A stretch of 64,000 nucleotides of DNA from positions 620,001-684,000 of the forward strand of contig NZ_SMLG01000001.1 in assembly GCF_004349195.1 (NCBI RefSeq). Reading direction: 5' to 3'. A program made the translations under genes and the position numbers. Below the pieces are notes generated by a model. That model was not told the DNA's origin, ran no database searches, and saw only the letters and a list, made by a program, of their open reading frames with translations. Of the stretch, positions 62,475 to 64,000 are shown piece by piece; the stretch's first letter is position 1, and every line of letters begins with the position of its first letter. Source of the stretch: Flavobacterium rhamnosiphilum (GTDB lineage Bacteria > Bacteroidota > Bacteroidia > Flavobacteriales > Flavobacteriaceae).

Positions 62475-63590
62475 ATGAAAAAAGGATTAACCGTAACTAT
62501 TTTAATTACAATCGCACTAGTGTTCTCCGGTGCCTTGTATTATTTGTATGCCAAGAATCAGGAATCTCCAGTTGTTTTTGAAACCGATAAGGCAGAAATA
62601 AAAACGATTGTGAAGAATACGATTGCAACCGGTAATATTGTTCCAGATGAAGAGGTGCTTATCAAACCTAATATTTCAGGTATTATTGAAGCTGTTTACA
62701 TTAAAGCTGGGGAGAATATAAAAGCTGGTGATTTAATTGCAAAAATTAAAGTTGTTGCCAATGTATCTAATTTGAGTAATTCTCAAAACCAGGTTCAAAC
62801 ATCCAAAATTGCTTTGGATAATCAAGAGAAAGTGTTTTTAAGACAAAAAACGTTGTTTGATAAAGGCGTTATTTCTGCCAATGATTTTGATGCGGCACAA
62901 TTAGCGTATAAGCAAGCGAAACAGAATTATAGCGCATCTAAACAAGGATATGACATTGTGAAAACAGGAACAACTTCAGGACTGGGAAGTTATGCCAATA
63001 CTTTGATTCGTTCCACGGTAAATGGAATGGTGCTGGATGTTCCCGTAAAAGTAGGAAACCAAGTAATTGAAAGTAATAATTTCAATGAAGGAACAACAAT
63101 AGCAAGTGTTGCCGATGTTGGGCGTATGATTTTCGTTGGAAAAATTGACGAATCAGAAGTAGGTAAAATAAAAGAAAAATTACCAATCGAAATTACTGTT
63201 GGCGCTATTGAAAACAAAAAGTTCGATGCCGTTCTACAATATATTGCCCCTAAAGGTAAAACAGAAAATGGAGCAATTCAATTCGAAATAAAAGCATCTT
63301 TGACGAATAGAGACGATACTTTTATCAGAGCAGGTTTAAGTGCAAATGCCTCGATTATTTTAGAAAAAGCGGATAAAGTTTTAGCGATAAAAGAATCTTT
63401 GATTCAATTTGATAAAAAAACACAAAAACCCTATGTAGAGGTTGAAACCGGCGTACAGAAATTCACAAGAAAAGATTTAGTCTTGGGGGTCAGTGATGGG
63501 ATTTATGTCGAAATAAAAAGCGGAATTAAAGCTTCGGATAAAATTAAAGTATGGAATCAAGGGCTGAAAAACGAAGAAATGAAACCTTAA
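62475..63590 (+). CDS. MacA-like periplasmic adaptor (membrane fusion protein)
   Basis: A 371-residue adaptor: N-terminal anchor (about 5-25), lipoyl-like half motif (IKPNISGIIEAVYIKAGENIKAGDLIAKI), a coiled-coil hairpin (about 100-155, with LRQKTLFDKGVISANDFDAA), the second lipoyl half (IRSTVNGMVLDVPVKVGNQV), a beta barrel and a membrane-proximal domain (IKSGIKASDKIKVW). It joins the permeases to the outer membrane factor. Confidence 0.92.
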   Translation: MKKGLTVTILITIALVFSGALYYLYAKNQESPVVFETDKAEIKTIVKNTIATGNIVPDEEVLIKPNISGIIEAVYIKAGENIKAGDLIAKIKVVANVSNLSNSQNQVQTSKIALDNQEKVFLRQKTLFDKGVISANDFDAAQLAYKQAKQNYSASKQGYDIVKTGTTSGLGSYANTLIRSTVNGMVLDVPVKVGNQVIESNNFNEGTTIASVADVGRMIFVGKIDESEVGKIKEKLPIEITVGAIENKKFDAVLQYIAPKGKTENGAIQFEIKASLTNRDDTFIRAGLSANASIILEKADKVLAIKESLIQFDKKTQKPYVEVETGVQKFTRKDLVLGVSDGIYVEIKSGIKASDKIKVWNQGLKNEEMKP

Positions 63591-63643
63591 AAATACACTC
63601 AAAAAAGAATTTTAGTTTTTAAAAAAATGTTAAATATGTGTAG

Positions 63644-63651
63644 TACCTTTG
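63644..63651 (+). promoter_or_regulatory. Promoter element of the TolC-like gene
   Basis: TACCTTTG matches TAnnTTTG, 21 nt before the ATG at 63673, suggesting that the outer membrane factor can also be expressed apart from the export operon. Confidence 0.55.
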
Positions 63652-63672
63652 CTACACTTTCATTCAAAATAT

Positions 63673-64000
63673 ATGAAAAAAAATAGTTGTATCAGTTTTG
63701 TTTTTATCGTGCTGTTTGGTTTGTCCGTTCAGGGACAATCCAAAAAATGGACTCTGGAAGAATGCGTAAAATATGCCATACAAAATAACATCTCAATCAA
63801 ACAATCCGAATTAGATTCTAAAACGGCAAACATTGATAAAAAAGGGGCGATTGGGAATTTCCTTCCGTCACTGAATGCCAGTGCTTCTCATTCCTGGAAT
63901 ATTGGGTTGAATCAGGATATTACAACGGGGCTTTTACAAAATCAAACCACACAGTTTACCTCCGCAGGTGCCAATGTTGGAGTAGATATTTACAAAGGAT
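63673..64000 (+). CDS. TolC-family outer membrane efflux protein (cut by window end)
   Basis: The first 109 residues are visible: a signal peptide (MKKNSCISFVFIVLFGLSVQGQ) and the TolC start KWTLEECVKYAIQNNISIKQSEL, then NFLPSLNASASHSWNIGLN. This is the outer membrane channel of the MacAB-type system encoded directly upstream. The frame is open to the end of the window, and the C-terminal three quarters lie outside. Confidence 0.9.
   Translation, partial: MKKNSCISFVFIVLFGLSVQGQSKKWTLEECVKYAIQNNISIKQSELDSKTANIDKKGAIGNFLPSLNASASHSWNIGLNQDITTGLLQNQTTQFTSAGANVGVDIYKG

Overview
The window is AT-rich chromosomal DNA from a member of the Bacteroidota, most probably the family Flavobacteriaceae and close to Flavobacterium. 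Four things point there. There is a SprA-type type IX secretion translocon gene beside ruvA. An alternative complex III operon (actABCDEF) runs straight into aa3-type cytochrome oxidase genes. DUF2723, DUF4403, DUF3667 and MaeB families are present. Promoters follow the Bacteroidota pattern (TTG, about 19 nt, TAnnTTTG), and most starts lack a Shine-Dalgarno sequence.

Layout. 0-8 kb: tail of a membrane protein, a DUF4160/DUF2442 pair, polA, a secreted surface protein, a membrane metallophosphoesterase, a cysteine-less thioredoxin and a polysaccharide deacetylase. 8-12.8 kb: a large DUF2723 membrane protein, tRNA-Gln and a universal stress protein. 12.8-17.7 kb: rimP-nusA-infB behind a terminator-like leader. 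17.7-22.0 kb: an accessory island of repeats, a decayed HpaII-type restriction-modification locus split by an HNH-nuclease insert, and two small unknown ORFs. 22.0-34.2 kb: a SPOR protein, the alternative complex III operon and oxidase subunits II and I. 34.2-38 kb: ruvB, two membrane proteins, a second copy of the palindromic repeat, queG and a CBS protein. 38-50 kb: maeB, ruvA, sprA, gcvH, a VanZ-like gene and deoC. 50-57.5 kb: a RemB-like envelope protein, then ctaB, oxidase subunits III and IV, SCO proteins, DUF420 and a small CxxC protein. 57.5-64 kb: a DUF4403 lipoprotein and a MacAB-TolC-like export operon, cut by the window end.

How the genes work together. The actABCDEF-coxBA operon and the ctaB-to-57.5 kb cluster together supply most of one respiratory branch: menaquinol oxidation by complex III, the terminal oxidase, heme O synthesis and copper delivery. 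sprA, the RemB-like gene and the VipA-like export operon belong to the cell envelope; the last of these is a tripartite efflux system, not a secretion needle. rimP-nusA-infB couples transcription and translation control.

The most unusual part is the island. A Vsr endonuclease fused to an HpaII-type C5-methyltransferase stops just before the catalytic PCQ motif. The matching HpaII endonuclease survives only as its C-terminal two thirds. The missing middle has been replaced by a repeat-like segment plus a small ORF and an HNH endonuclease gene. An attC-like imperfect palindrome follows it, and a diverged copy lies 15 kb away, upstream of a queG gene that has lost its canonical start codon. No database search was possible, so family names rest on motif recognition.
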